64,000 nucleotides of DNA from Pseudonocardia sp. 73-21 (GTDB taxonomy: Bacteria; Actinomycetota; Actinomycetes; Mycobacteriales; Pseudonocardiaceae): assembly GCF_001899645.1 (NCBI RefSeq), contig NZ_MKVV01000083.1, forward strand, positions 62,001 to 126,000, written 5' to 3'. Within the stretch, counting starts at the first letter, position 1, and each line of letters opens with the position of its first letter. The translations under genes were made by a program, and so were the position numbers. Positions 36,912-46,425 of this stretch are shown here, piece by piece. The notes below the pieces were generated by a model that saw nothing but the letters and a program-made list of their open reading frames with translations, was not told where the DNA came from and ran no database searches.

Positions 36912-37100
36912 GTCCGACCGGTGCGGGATGTCGACGCCGGCCGCACGCAGGTCCGCCTCGATCAGCGCCCGTCAGCCGGACCAGGGCGGGAGACTCGTCC
37001 GCCGGTGGTTGTCGATCAGGTCGTGCCGGGCGGCGGCGTCGGACCCGGCCCGCATCCACCGACGGTGACCATCCCGGTCCGCGTCGAGGGGGCGAGTCGC

Positions 37101-37577
37101 TCATGCGTTCAGCGTGGGCCCAGACCTCGGGGCGGGGCTCTCTATCCGGCGGCGGTCCAGGTCGGCGTTGAGGCGGGCGAGCAGGGTGGCGAGAGTGTCA
37201 CCGTCACCGTCCGACCAGCCCGTGAGGACCGCGGCGAGGCCGGCCCGCCGGACGTCCCGGACCCGGGCCACCTGCGCGCCGCCCGCGGCCGTCAGCTCCA
37301 CGAGCACCGCACGCGGGTCGCGGTCGGGCCGGGTCGTGACGAGCCCGGCGGCCGCCAGCTTCGCCACGTGCCGGCTGGCCGTCGGCTTGCTGACGCCGAG
37401 GCGGCGGGTGAGCTCCCCGAGCCCCTGCGGGCCGTGCTCGTCGACGAGGGCGAGGACCGGGTAGGTGTAGCGGTCGACCGGTCCGGCGCCGTACCCGCTG
37501 GACCAGACCTCCTCCAGCGTGCGGCGGACCAGCACGGTGATCTCCCGTTCGACCCGGGCCAGGGCGTCGTCGGTGAT
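37101..37577 (-). CDS. MarR family regulator (possible ATC start)
   Basis: A winged-helix MarR protein: LALVDEHGPQGLGELTRRLG, VSKPTASRHVAKLAAAGLV and the wing RPDRDPRAVLVELTAAG. A strong Shine-Dalgarno (CGGAGGTG, 37585-37589 core) lies 7 nt before an in-frame ATC at 37577, giving 158 residues with a family-like N-terminus (TDDALARVEREI). The first ordinary start, GTG 37535, has no ribosome site and removes that helix. I therefore give 37577, with ATC as an unusual start or a recent ATG mutation. It is divergent from asnB. Confidence 0.75.
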   Translation of the reverse strand: MTDDALARVEREITVLVRRTLEEVWSSGYGAGPVDRYTYPVLALVDEHGPQGLGELTRRLGVSKPTASRHVAKLAAAGLVTTRPDRDPRAVLVELTAAGGAQVARVRDVRRAGLAAVLTGWSDGDGDTLATLLARLNADLDRRRIESPAPRSGPTLNA

Positions 37578-37629
37578 GAGGACACCTCCGTGCGAATCGG
37601 GACGTTCGGAGCGAACGAGGCTACTCCTG

Positions 37630-37657
37630 TTGCACGATCGACCGTTACGCCGTGCAA
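37630..37657. promoter_or_regulatory. inverted repeat between MarR gene and asnB
   Basis: TTGCACG and CGTGCAA are perfect 7-bp half-sites with centres 21 bp apart (two helical turns), in the divergent promoter region. They are a candidate operator for the MarR protein. Confidence 0.5.
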
Positions 37658-37699
37658 TGTTTCTCGTAGGTAAGACGCACGTGACGGAAGGTCGGGGAC

Positions 37700-39577
37700 A
37701 TGTGCGGAATCTGCGGATGGGTGGACCACGAGCGCGACCTGGGGGCGCCGGACGCCCGGCGTGAGCTGGCGGCGATGACGGAGACGATGGCCTGCCGCGG
37801 CCCGGACCAGGAAGGCACCTGGGTGGACGGGCCGGTCGCTCTCGGGCACCGGCGGCTCGCGGTGATCGACGTGCCGGGCGGGCGCCAGCCGATGACGCTG
37901 CCGGTCGGCGACGAGCAGACGATGACCATCGTCTACAGCGGCGAGACCTACAACTTCCGCGAGCTGCGCGAGCGCCTCGCCGCGGCCGGCCACCGCTTCG
38001 AGACCAGCAGCGACACCGAGGTGGTGCTGCACGCCCACCAGGAGTGGGGTGGCCGCGACCCGCGCCACGCCGTGCGCGAGCTCAACGGCATGTTCGCCTA
38101 CGCGCTCTGGGACAGCCGCACCCGCGAGCTGGTGCTCGTGCGTGACCGGCTGGGCATCAAGCCGCTCTACTACTACCCCACCCCGCACGGCGTGCTGTTC
38201 GGCTCGGAGCCCAAGGCGATCCTGGCCAACGCCGCCGCGAAGCGCGTCGTGGACCTGGCCGGACTGCGCCGGGCGCTGTCCTGGGTGGCCGACCCGGGCA
38301 ACGCGGTGTTCCGGGACATGCGCGAGGTTCCGCCCGGTCACGTCGTGCGGATCAACCGCGACGGCATCCGCGAGCTGCGCTACTGGGCGCTCGAGGACAC
38401 CGGCCACACCGACGACGTGCCCACCACGGTCCGCACCGTCCGGGACCTGCTCGAGGACACCGCGAAACGGCAGCTGATCAGCGACGTGCCGCTGTGCACG
38501 CTGCTCTCGGGCGGGCTCGACTCGTCGGCGCTCACGGCGCTGGCCGCCAGGCACCGCGCCGATTCCGGGGAGGGGAGGGTGCGCTCGTTCGCCGTCGACT
38601 TCGTCGGCTACAACGACAACTTCGCCGCCGACGACGTGCGCGGCACCCCGGACGGCCCCTACGTGCAGGAGGTCGCGCGGTTCGTCGGCACCGACCACAC
38701 CGACATCACGCTGTCCACCGAGCAGATGATGGACCCGGGCGTGCGGGCGGCCGCCCTGCACTCCCGCGACCTGCCGATCACCGCCGGCGACCTGGACACG
38801 TCGCTGTACCTGCTGTTCAGGGCCGTCCGCGAGCGCTCGACGGTGGCGCTGTCGGGCGAGTCCGCCGACGAGGTGTTCGGCGGCTACCGCGACTTCCACG
38901 ACGCCGACACCGTCGCCGCCGACACGTTCCCGTGGTTCGCCGGCCGGATGATGAAGCAGGCGAACGCCGGCCCGACGCTGTTCGACGAGCGCCTCACGAA
39001 GGAGCTCGACCTGCCCGGCTACCTCGACGCGCAGTACCGCCGCGCGCTCAGCGAGGTGCCGCAGCTGACCGGCCCCGTCGCGGCCGATCCGCACGAGCGG
39101 CGGATGCGCGAGATCTGCTACCTCTACCTCACCCGGTTCCTGCCCAACCTGCTCGACCGCAAGGACCGGATGAGCATGGCCGTGGGCCTGGAGGTGCGCG
39201 TGCCGTTCTGCGACCACCGGCTCGTCGAGTACGTCTTCGGCACGCCGTGGGCGCACAAGAACTTCGACGGCCGTGAGAAGAGCCTGCTGCGCGCGGCGAC
39301 GGCGGACCTGTTGCCGGAGTCGGTCGTGCGGCGCGTCAAGAGCCCGTACCCGTCGACGCAGGACGCCGGGTACGAGCGGGTGCTGCGCGAGGGCGTCGGG
39401 CGCACCGTGGCGAACCCGGACTCGAAGGTGGCGCCCCTGCTCGACGCGGCGTCGGTGCGCGCGCGCCTGACCGAGACCGTCGACGGCCGGTCCGCGATGG
39501 CCGACCGCATGCAGTGGGAGCAGGTGCTCACGCTCGACTCCTGGCTGACCGACTACCAGGTGGACGTGCAGCTGTAG
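37700..39577 (+). CDS. asnB: asparagine synthase (glutamine-hydrolysing)
   Basis: A 625-residue AsnB. Cys2 is the glutaminase nucleophile (MCGICGWVDH), with RGPDQEG and GHRRLAVID following; the synthetase half has the pyrophosphate loop LLSGGLDSSALTAL, SGESADEVFGGY and DRMSMAVGLEVRVPF. It makes asparagine from aspartate, glutamine and ATP. The start follows GGTCGGGGAC. A divergent MarR gene and an inverted repeat suggest local control. A 16-bp-arm palindrome lies right after the stop. Confidence 0.94.
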   Translation: MCGICGWVDHERDLGAPDARRELAAMTETMACRGPDQEGTWVDGPVALGHRRLAVIDVPGGRQPMTLPVGDEQTMTIVYSGETYNFRELRERLAAAGHRFETSSDTEVVLHAHQEWGGRDPRHAVRELNGMFAYALWDSRTRELVLVRDRLGIKPLYYYPTPHGVLFGSEPKAILANAAAKRVVDLAGLRRALSWVADPGNAVFRDMREVPPGHVVRINRDGIRELRYWALEDTGHTDDVPTTVRTVRDLLEDTAKRQLISDVPLCTLLSGGLDSSALTALAARHRADSGEGRVRSFAVDFVGYNDNFAADDVRGTPDGPYVQEVARFVGTDHTDITLSTEQMMDPGVRAAALHSRDLPITAGDLDTSLYLLFRAVRERSTVALSGESADEVFGGYRDFHDADTVAADTFPWFAGRMMKQANAGPTLFDERLTKELDLPGYLDAQYRRALSEVPQLTGPVAADPHERRMREICYLYLTRFLPNLLDRKDRMSMAVGLEVRVPFCDHRLVEYVFGTPWAHKNFDGREKSLLRAATADLLPESVVRRVKSPYPSTQDAGYERVLREGVGRTVANPDSKVAPLLDAASVRARLTETVDGRSAMADRMQWEQVLTLDSWLTDYQVDVQL

Positions 39578-39592
39578 GGCGGCTCCGCCGCC

Positions 39593-39634
39593 CGTGCGCG
39601 GAAATCAGGGCCAGGGCACTGATTTCCGCGCACG
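39593..39634. repeat. 16-bp-arm palindrome after asnB
   Basis: CGTGCGCGGAAATCAG and CTGATTTCCGCGCACG are perfect arms around a 10-nt loop. It may terminate asnB; its symmetry and lack of GC bias inside the arms also suit a dispersed REP-like element. Only one copy was found in this window. Confidence 0.7.
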
Positions 39635-39709
39635 ATCTCCCCTCGGGCCGGAATGTTCGGCTGCCGGGCGCGTTGGCGCTGAGGGAGTGCCGAACCCGAG
39701 GAGCCTGCC

Positions 39710-40504
39710 ATGACGCTGACCTATCCCGGTGCACCGTTCGGGCCGAAGCCGCCCACCACCGTGAACTACCGGATCGACGGCCCGGCCCACAAGCTGCTGA
39801 TGCACCCCTACCCGCGCCGGATCCGGGCGGAGTTCGCCGGGCGCACGGTCCTCGACACCACCGCCGGCGTGCTCCTGCACGAGACGGCGCTGCCGCCGCG
39901 GCTCTACGTGCCCGAGGCCGACCTCGACGCCTCGGCGTTCGTGGCCACCGACCTCTCCACGCACTGCCCGTTCAAGGGCGACGCCACCTACCGCTCGCTC
40001 GTCGTGGGCGACCGGACCGTCGAGAACGCGCTCTGGGCCTACCCGACCCCCACGGCCGAGGCGCCGTGGCTGGCCGGGCTGGCGTCGCTGTACTGGGAGG
40101 CGGCCGACGCCTGGTTCGACGAGGACGAGCAGGTCAAGGGGCTCACCGACCCCTACCACCGGGTGGACGTGCGCGCGTCGAGCCGGCACGTCGAGATCTT
40201 CGCCGGCGACGAGCTGATCGCCGAGACCCACCGCCCGCTGGTGGTGGCCGAGACCGGGCTGCCGCTGCGCTTCTACCTCTCCCCCGACGAGGTGAAGGTG
40301 CCGCTGGAGCCCACCGCCACGTCCACGCACTGCCCGTACAAGGGCGACGCCCGCTACTGGACGGTGCGCCTCGGCGACGGCCGCGAGCTCACCGACGCCG
40401 CCTGGGGCTACGACGAGCCGTTGGCGGAGTCGGCCCGCCTCGCGGGCCGCGTCAGCCTCCTGCACGACGACCTGCGGATCGTGGTGGACGGCGCGGCCAC
40501 CTAG
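39710..40504 (+). CDS. protein with two DUF427 domains
   Basis: A 264-residue protein made of two tandem DUF427 units, each with the signature THCPFKGDATYR (about 84-95) or THCPYKGDARYW (about 205-216) and a preceding LPPRLYVPEADL-type strand. The family is common in actinobacteria and fungi with no assigned activity. The start follows GAGGAG. Its stop overlaps the convergent MarR gene by 4 bp. Confidence 0.85.
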   Translation: MTLTYPGAPFGPKPPTTVNYRIDGPAHKLLMHPYPRRIRAEFAGRTVLDTTAGVLLHETALPPRLYVPEADLDASAFVATDLSTHCPFKGDATYRSLVVGDRTVENALWAYPTPTAEAPWLAGLASLYWEAADAWFDEDEQVKGLTDPYHRVDVRASSRHVEIFAGDELIAETHRPLVVAETGLPLRFYLSPDEVKVPLEPTATSTHCPYKGDARYWTVRLGDGRELTDAAWGYDEPLAESARLAGRVSLLHDDLRIVVDGAAT

Positions 40505-40965
40505 TCCTCGTCCACCAGGAGTGCCTCCAGCGCCGGCATCGCGGTGTGCAGCGCGGCGAGCTGGTCGGGGTCGAGCCGGGCCAGGCGCCGCGCCACCAGC
40601 GCGGTGCGGTGGCTGCGCACGTCGTCGAGCTGGGCGGAGCCGAGCTCGGACAGCGTGATCAGCACCCCGCGGGCGTCCTGGGGGTCGGGCTCGCGGTAGA
40701 CCAGACCCTGGTCGACGAGCGAGGTGAGCACCCTGCTCATCGTGGGCGCGGTGACCGCCTCCCGGCGCGCCAGCTCCGACAGGCGCAGCGGCCCGTGCTG
40801 CTCGACGGTGACCAGCGCGGAGAGCTGCAACGGCGGGATGGACTCGTGGCCGTCGATGCGGATGCGGCGGTTGAGCCGACCGACGGTGAGGCGGAGGCGG
40901 GCCGCGAGATCGGTACGGGCGTCATCGGCCGTGGGATCGGCCGTGTCGGCGGTGCGCGCACTCAT
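40501..40965 (-). CDS. MarR family regulator
   Basis: A 154-residue MarR protein: LSALVTVEQHGPLRLSELA, VTAPTMSRVLTSLVDQGLV and the wing EPDPQDARGVLITLSELG. Target and ligand are unknown. The start region holds three ATGs in different frames spaced 8 nt apart (GATGGCAC repeated); only ATG 40965 is in frame. No clear ribosome site is visible. Confidence 0.85.
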   Translation of the reverse strand: MSARTADTADPTADDARTDLAARLRLTVGRLNRRIRIDGHESIPPLQLSALVTVEQHGPLRLSELARREAVTAPTMSRVLTSLVDQGLVYREPDPQDARGVLITLSELGSAQLDDVRSHRTALVARRLARLDPDQLAALHTAMPALEALLVDED

Positions 40966-41024
40966 CGTGCCATCGTGCCATCTCCGCTGATCAGCCCGTG
41001 GCCACCCCGACCGTTCCGGACAAA

Positions 41025-41972
41025 TCAGACCTTGCGCAGCCGGATCCCGGTCACGTTGTGGTCGGCCCCCTTGCGCAGCACGAGGCTGGCGCGGCCGCGG
41101 GTGGGCTTGATGTTGTCCACCAGGTTGGGGCCGTTGATCGTCGCCCAGATCTGCTCGGCCCGGGCGACCGCCTGGTCCTCGTCGAGCTCGGCGTAGCGGC
41201 GGAAGTAGGACTCCGGGTCGCGGAACGCGGTCTCGCGCAGCCGCAGGAAGCGGTCGACGTACCAGCGCCGGATGTCGTCGGTGGCGGCGTCGACGTAGAC
41301 CGAGAAGTCGATGAAGTCGCTCACCGCGAGCGAGCCCGAGCCGCTGGGCTGCAGGACGTTCAGGCCCTCCAGCAGCAGGATGTCGGGACGGTGCACGGTC
41401 ATCCGCTCGCCCTCGACGATGTCGTAGACGAGGTGGGAGTACACCGGCGCCGTCACCTCCGAGCGGCCCGCCTTCACCTCGGTGACGAACCGCAGCAGCG
41501 CGCGCCGGTCGTAGGACTCCGGGAAGCCCTTGCGCTCCATCAGGCCGCGCCTGGCCAGCTCGGCGTTGGGAAGCAGGAACCCGTCGGTGGTCACCAGCTC
41601 CACCCGCGGGTGCTGGGGCCATCGGGCCAAGAGCAGGCGCAGCAGCCGTGCGGTGGTGGACTTGCCGACCGACACCGACCCCGCGATCCCGATGACGAAC
41701 GGCGTCCGTGCGTTCGTGTTGCCGAGGAACGTGCGGTAGGCGCGGTAGAGCCGGCCGCCCTCCTGGACGTGCAGCGTGAGCAGCCGCGACAGGGGCAGGT
41801 AGACGTGGCGGACCTCGTCGAGGTCCACGGCGTCACCGAAGCTGCGGACGCGGTCGAGCTCCTCCGCGGTCAGCGGCAGCGGGGTGGCCTCCCCCAGCTT
41901 GGCCCACGACGCCCGGTCGAAGTCGACGAAGGGCGACGAGGCCTCACGCGCACCGGTGCGGCTGCCGTTCAT
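41025..41972 (-). CDS. coaA: type I pantothenate kinase
   Basis: A 315-residue CoaA: Walker [44 protein letters not shown] and [11 protein letters not shown], ending [15 protein letters not shown]. It phosphorylates pantothenate, the first step of coenzyme A synthesis. Length and order match the bacterial type I enzyme. The mRNA appears leaderless (TAGGTT 8 nt before ATG 41972). Confidence 0.95.
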   Translation of the reverse strand: MNGSRTGAREASSPFVDFDRASWAKLGEATPLPLTAEELDRVRSFGDAVDLDEVRHVYLPLSRLLTLHVQEGGRLYRAYRTFLGNTNARTPFVIGIAGSVSVGKSTTARLLRLLLARWPQHPRVELVTTDGFLLPNAELARRGLMERKGFPESYDRRALLRFVTEVKAGRSEVTAPVYSHLVYDIVEGERMTVHRPDILLLEGLNVLQPSGSGSLAVSDFIDFSVYVDAATDDIRRWYVDRFLRLRETAFRDPESYFRRYAELDEDQAVARAEQIWATINGPNLVDNIKPTRGRASLVLRKGADHNVTGIRLRKV

Positions 41973-41980
41973 GAACCAGC

Positions 41981-41986
41981 AACCTA
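41981..41986 (-). promoter_or_regulatory. -10 element, leaderless start of coaA
   Basis: TAGGTT (minus strand) ends 8 nt before ATG 41972. Confidence 0.5.
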
Positions 41987-42177
41987 GAGGCCAGACCGCT
42001 TCCGGTCGCCCCGAGGTGACGCGCGGCTCACCGAACAGTCGGTGGGCGGGCCTGCTGGCCCCGCGCGCGGCACTCCCGGCTGTGGACCTGCATCGGCGCC
42101 CCCGGCAGCGCGGCCGGGCACTCCCGGTTGGACCGGGCGGCCTACACTGGCCCCACCCTTCTCGAGGAGTCGTCCCC

Positions 42178-42264
42178 GTGCCCACCGCACGCCCCGCCGA
42201 GCCGGGCTGCTGTACGGGGCCGGGCAATGCCCGGCTCCCCCGCGCCGGTGTGGGTGTGTCGTGA
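42178..42264 (+). CDS. short leader ORF coupled to the CNNM genes
   Basis: A 28-residue ORF starting with GTG 8 nt after GAGGAG, with TACACT 29 nt before the start as a possible -10. The peptide ([17 protein letters not shown]...) has five Pro and a Cys pair, and its TGA overlaps the GTG of the first CNNM gene (GTGA), so that gene's translation likely depends on it. A 7-bp hairpin (GCCGGGC-AAT-GCCCGGC, 42220-42236) lies in its middle. Pro-rich leaders sense Mg2+ in some bacteria; the fit with a CorC-type operon is suggestive only. Confidence 0.5.
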   Translation: MPTARPAEPGCCTGPGNARLPRAGVGVS

Positions 42265-43616
42265 CCGTTCTCTGGTCCCTGCTCGGCCTGCTGGCCGTGG
42301 TCGCGCTGACGGCCGGCACCGCCGTGTCCGTCGCGTCGGAGTTCGCGCTCACCGCGCTGGAGCGCAGCCAGGTCGACAGCCACGTCGCCGAGTGCGATGA
42401 CCGGGCCGCTCGCCGGGTGCAGCGCGCCCACCGCAACCTGTCGTTCCAGCTCTCGGGCAGCCAGCTGGGCATCACCGTCACCACCCTGGTCACCGGCTAC
42501 ATCGCGGAGCCCGCGATCGCGGCGCTGTTCCGCCCGGGCCTGGTCGGCATCGGCATCCCCGCCGGGTTCGCCGACGGCGTCGCCACCGTCCTGTCCCTGC
42601 TGCTGGCCACCACCCTGTCGATGGTGTTCGGCGAGCTCGTGCCCAAGAACCTCGCCATCGCCGACCCGCTGCGTACCGCCCGCGCCGTGGTCTGGCTGCA
42701 GAGCGGGTTCGCCACCACGTTCCGCTGGCTGATCAGCGGCCTCAACGCGCTGGCCAACACGATCGTCCGACGCCTGGGCGTCGAACCGGCCGAGGAGCTG
42801 CGCTCGGCCCGCTCACCGCGGGAGCTCAGCTCGCTCGTGCGCACCAGCGCCCAGCACGGCACCCTCGATGCCGGCACCGCCACCCTGCTGGACCGCTCGC
42901 TGCGCTTCACCGACCGCGTGGCCGAGGACCTCATGACCCCCCGCGTGCGCAGCGAGTTCCTCGCCGCCGACGACACGGTGGACGATCTGGTCGCGCTGTC
43001 GCGGCGCAGCGGCTTCTCCCGCTTCCCCGTCTACGACAGCGACCCGGACGTCGTGCTCGGCGCCGTGCACGTCAAGCAGGCGTTCGGGGTGCCGGTGCCC
43101 GACCGCGCGCGGGTCACCGTGCGCGAGCTGATCCAGCCGGTGCCGACGGTGCCCGAGTCCCTCGACGGCGACGCGCTGCTCACCACACTGCGCCGGTCCG
43201 GGCTGCAGATTGCCCTGGTGGTCGACGAGTACGGCGGCACCGCCGGCATCGTCACGCTGGAGGACCTCGTCGAGGAGATCGTCGGCGAGGTGCGCGACGA
43301 GCACGACCGCGTCGAGCAGGCCCGCGTCCGGCCGCTGGCCACCGGGGTGTGGCTGATGTCGGGGCTGCTGCGCGCCGACGAGGTGGCCGAGGCCACCGGC
43401 TTCGAGATGCCCGAGGGCGAGTACGAGACCCTGGCCGGGCTGGTGCTGGCCCGGCTGGGCCGCATCCCCGACGTCGGCACGGACCTCGTCGTCGCCGGAT
43501 GGCGCCTCACCGTGATGCGCCGCGACCGCAACCGGCTGGCCGAGCTGCGGCTGGCCCGTCCGGGCGCCACCGTCGACGTCGCCGGGCGTGCGGTCCCGGA
43601 GGTGGCCCGTGGGTAG
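42261..43616 (+). CDS. CNNM/CorC family membrane protein (HlyC type), first
   Basis: A 451-residue protein: N-terminal CNNM transmembrane domain ([49 protein letters not shown]), two CBS domains ([41 protein letters not shown]) and a C-terminal CorC_HlyC domain. Relatives move or sense Mg2+/Co2+. The frame is open for 219 nt upstream, but GTG 42261 begins directly at the first helix and overlaps the leader ORF stop. Confidence 0.88.
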   Translation: MTVLWSLLGLLAVVALTAGTAVSVASEFALTALERSQVDSHVAECDDRAARRVQRAHRNLSFQLSGSQLGITVTTLVTGYIAEPAIAALFRPGLVGIGIPAGFADGVATVLSLLLATTLSMVFGELVPKNLAIADPLRTARAVVWLQSGFATTFRWLISGLNALANTIVRRLGVEPAEELRSARSPRELSSLVRTSAQHGTLDAGTATLLDRSLRFTDRVAEDLMTPRVRSEFLAADDTVDDLVALSRRSGFSRFPVYDSDPDVVLGAVHVKQAFGVPVPDRARVTVRELIQPVPTVPESLDGDALLTTLRRSGLQIALVVDEYGGTAGIVTLEDLVEEIVGEVRDEHDRVEQARVRPLATGVWLMSGLLRADEVAEATGFEMPEGEYETLAGLVLARLGRIPDVGTDLVVAGWRLTVMRRDRNRLAELRLARPGATVDVAGRAVPEVARG

Positions 43617-44652
43617 CGACCTGCTCGCGCTGCTGGCCGCCGTCGCGCTGCTGGCCACCAACGCGTTCTTCGTCGGCGCCGAGTTCGCGCTGGTCTCCGC
43701 GCGCCGCGACCGGCTCGACGCCATGGCCCGGTCCGGGGTCGCCGGCGCCCGCACGGTGCTGAAGGCCGGCGCCGACCTCTCCCGCATGCTCGCGGCGTCG
43801 CAGCTGGGCATCACGATCTGCTCCCTGCTGCTGGGCCGCCTCGGCGAGCCCGCGGTCGCCCACCTCATCGGGCGGCCCTTCACCTGGGCCGGGTTGCCGG
43901 AGGCCGTGCTCGAACCGATCGCGTTCGCGCTGTCGCTCGCCGTCGTGGTGGTGGCGCACATGGTGATCGGCGAGATGGTGCCCAAGAACATCGCGATCGC
44001 CGGTCCGGAACGCACCGCGATCCTGCTCGTGCCGCCCTTCCTCGTGTTCACCACCGCGATGCGCCCGTTGATCGAGCTGTTCAACGTCATGGCCAACGGG
44101 GTGCTGAAGCTGCTGAAGGTGGAGCCGCGCGACGAGCTGGAGGCGGCGTTCACCTCGGGCGAGCTGGCCGACCTCATCGCCGAGTCCGGCCGGGAGGGGC
44201 TGCTCGACGACGACGAGTCCCAGCGCCTGGAGCGCACGCTGAGCTCCGTGGGGGCCACGGTCGTCGACGTCCTCATCCCCCGTGACGAGTTCGTGGTGCT
44301 GCCGGTCCGGCCGCTCGTGAGCGACGTGGCCCGGGTGGTGGCCGACACCGGGTTCTCCCGGTTCCCGGTGCTCGGCCCCGAGGGGCGCTTCGCCGGCTAC
44401 CTGCACGTCAAGGACATCCTCGACCTCATCGACGACGCCGGCGCCGAGGTGCCCGCGGAGCGGGTACGCGCCCTGCCCGAGGTGCGCGCCGCGGCCCGGC
44501 TGGACGAGGCGCTGGCCGAGCTGCGCCGCACCGGGGCGCACCTGGGCCGGGTCAACGACGCCCGCGGCGTCACGGTCGGGCTGGTGACGCTGGAGGACCT
44601 CATCGAGCACTTCGTCGGCACGGTGTCGGACTCCACCCACACCACACGCTGA
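43609..44652 (+). CDS. CNNM/CorC family membrane protein, second
   Basis: A 347-residue paralogue of the preceding gene with the same CNNM domain ([49 protein letters not shown]) and two CBS domains, but it stops after CBS and lacks CorC_HlyC. The GTG has GGAGG upstream inside the first gene (8-nt overlap). Tandem long and short CNNM proteins are common in actinobacteria and probably act together. Confidence 0.87.
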   Translation: MGSDLLALLAAVALLATNAFFVGAEFALVSARRDRLDAMARSGVAGARTVLKAGADLSRMLAASQLGITICSLLLGRLGEPAVAHLIGRPFTWAGLPEAVLEPIAFALSLAVVVVAHMVIGEMVPKNIAIAGPERTAILLVPPFLVFTTAMRPLIELFNVMANGVLKLLKVEPRDELEAAFTSGELADLIAESGREGLLDDDESQRLERTLSSVGATVVDVLIPRDEFVVLPVRPLVSDVARVVADTGFSRFPVLGPEGRFAGYLHVKDILDLIDDAGAEVPAERVRALPEVRAAARLDEALAELRRTGAHLGRVNDARGVTVGLVTLEDLIEHFVGTVSDSTHTTR

Positions 44653-44872
44653 GCGCCAGGTCCTCAGGGCCAGGGCCGCCGCCACGGGCCGTCGCCGGCT
44701 CGAACCCCGTGACCAGCGCGAACAGCAGCATCGTGGGCGACCACCATCGACCCGGGCGCGGCACCGCAGGGTGCGGCCGGCCGCGTCTCCCTGGTCGTCG
44801 ACGACGTGATGGCCGAGCCCTGGCGGGCGCGCGCACGGACAAGCCGGGCCGTCGCCCCCTGAGCCCGCCGGG
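44653..44872. other. 220-bp stretch without a recognisable gene
   Basis: The sequence between the CNNM operon and the beta-helix relic is GC-rich and open in several frames, but I see no domain, start site or stem-loop that supports a feature. Confidence 0.5.
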
Positions 44873-45262
44873 TCAGCGGCAGGCGACGTTCGCGTAGCCC
44901 TTGGCGGCCTGGAACACCTTGTTGGTGCAGGTCACCCGGTTGGGGTCCTTGTTGGTGGTGATCGTGAACCCGTAGCCGGTGCCGTTGACGGTGGCGTTGT
45001 TGCCGGCGAACACGGTGTCCAGCGCCCAGCCCTCGACCACCTAGTGCAGCTGGAACCCGTCGACCGGGCTCTGCGCGCTGCTGACGTAGATGCCCTCCCC
45101 GATGGCCGGCGTGCGCAGGCCCGCGCGCTGGATCAGGTTGCCGCGCACCAGGTTGTCGCTGCTGGCGCGGCGCAGGTGCAGGGCCTCGTCGCCGACGCCG
45201 GTGATCGCCAGGTGTTGCCCGGGCTGTCGGTGCAGGTCAGCGCGCTGTTAGGGCGATAGTTC
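44873..45262 (-). pseudogene. right-handed beta-helix protein, C-terminal remnant
   Basis: On the minus strand the frame reads ITGVGDEALHLRRASSDN, then NLIQRAGLRTPAIGEGIYV and VDGFQLH, hits TAG at 45041-45043, and continues VVEGWALDTVFAGNN to NVACR-stop (TGA 44873-44875). This is the repetitive style of parallel beta-helix proteins. Near 45205 the better match jumps frame (SALTCTDSPGN), so a frameshift is likely too, and the N-terminal part is missing. It is a gene in decay. Confidence 0.75.
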
Positions 45263-45281
45263 CGGTTTCATCACTACGAGG

Positions 45282-45287
45282 TACGGT
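45282..45287 (+). promoter_or_regulatory. -10 element, leaderless start of 45295 gene
   Basis: TACGGT ends 7 nt before GTG 45295. Confidence 0.55.
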
Positions 45288-45294
45288 CGGCCGC

Positions 45295-46146
45295 GTGGAG
45301 TCACTCGACGGGCGGGCGTGGCGGGCCCGTGCCGCCGCCCACCGGGTGCGGATCGAGCGCTGGACGCTCCCCCACCGCGAGCGCCGCCGGCGCCACGAGA
45401 CCCACCCCGTCATGGACTTCCTGTTCACCTACTACTCGCTGCGCCCGGTGCGCCTCGAGGAGTGGCACCCCGGTCCCGGCGTGCTGCTCGGGGACGCGGA
45501 GGAGTTCCTCGACCGGCTCGGCTACGTCCGCGACGGAGACGGGGTGCGCCTCGACGTCGCCGCGCTGCCCGAGCGGATCGCCGGCACCGCGTCGTTCGTG
45601 CGCGCGCTGCTGGTGGCCACGGCGTCGCGGCCCGCCCGGCTGGGTTGCTTCGGCCTGCACGAGTGGGCGATGGTCTACCGCAGCGACGCGCCCCGCCACG
45701 ACGCCGTGCCGCTGCGGCTGGGCGCCGCCGGCACCGACGCCGTCGTGGAGCAGCTGCCGGTGCACTGCACCCACCACGACGCGTTCCGCTTCTTCACCGC
45801 CGCGGCGCGCCCCCTGAACGCCCTCACGCCCGAGCGCGAGGACCAGGTGGCCCACGAGCAGCCGGGCTGCCTGCACGCCACCATGGATCTCTACAAGTGG
45901 GCCTACAAGCTCGCCCCGGTCACCCCGTCGGAGCTGCTGGCCGACTGCTTCGCGCTCGCCGTCGACGTCCGGGAGCTCGACATGCGCGCGAGCCCCTACG
46001 ACCTCGCCGATCTCGGCTACCCGCCCGTGGCGATCGAGACCCCGGCCGGGCGGGCCGAGTACGCCCGCGCCCAGGCCGGCTTCGCCGGGCGCGCCGCTCC
46101 CCTGCGGTCCCACCTCGTCGCCGTGTGCGACGAGCTCCTGGCCTGA
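45295..46146 (+). CDS. conserved protein, often labelled 3-methyladenine DNA glycosylase
   Basis: A 283-residue protein conserved in actinobacteria: RERRRRHETHPVMDFLFTYY near the N-terminus, CFGLHEWAMVYRS, VHCTHHDAFRFFT and QPGCLHATMDLYKWAYKL. Many conserved His, Asp and Tyr residues suggest an enzyme. Databases often call it a 3-methyladenine DNA glycosylase, but I see no helix-hairpin-helix or Tag/AAG motif to support that. It is monocistronic with a leaderless start. Confidence 0.75.
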   Translation: MESLDGRAWRARAAAHRVRIERWTLPHRERRRRHETHPVMDFLFTYYSLRPVRLEEWHPGPGVLLGDAEEFLDRLGYVRDGDGVRLDVAALPERIAGTASFVRALLVATASRPARLGCFGLHEWAMVYRSDAPRHDAVPLRLGAAGTDAVVEQLPVHCTHHDAFRFFTAAARPLNALTPEREDQVAHEQPGCLHATMDLYKWAYKLAPVTPSELLADCFALAVDVRELDMRASPYDLADLGYPPVAIETPAGRAEYARAQAGFAGRAAPLRSHLVAVCDELLA

Positions 46147-46302
46147 CGAGCCGGGCCCGGCTGCCCCGGATCACTGCGGGTTGGTCGGTCAATCTTTGAT
46201 CGACAGTGTGCTGGCGTCAATGAATGCTTGACACATGGAACGAGTGGCAGGCGATCTCTTTCCGCGGAGATGTATCAGGTCGGGCCCGGAGCGACTCGTT
46301 GG

Positions 46303-46340
46303 GCACGGGAGGCGGGTTCGTGGAGGGGGCCGCCTCCCGT
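46303..46340 (-). terminator. terminator after gcvP
   Basis: A perfect 12-bp stem (CACGGGAGGCGG / CCGCCTCCCGTG) with a 14-nt loop, 86 nt past the gcvP stop. Confidence 0.65.
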
Positions 46341-46425
46341 GTGATCGTCGTCCGCGCGACCTCGCTACGACAGTGAGGGGCAGGAGGTTGCGCGGGCGAC
46401 GGTGATGCCCAGGACCGGGCGACGC

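Noticed and set aside
36912-37100. Possible gene remnant between VOC and MarR genes
   Set aside because: Several frames are open but no domain or codon pattern could be recognised.
42042-42260. 73-codon upstream extension of the first CNNM protein
   Set aside because: The extension is Pro/Arg/Gly-rich with no domain, lacks a ribosome site, and the CNNM helix begins at GTG 42261.
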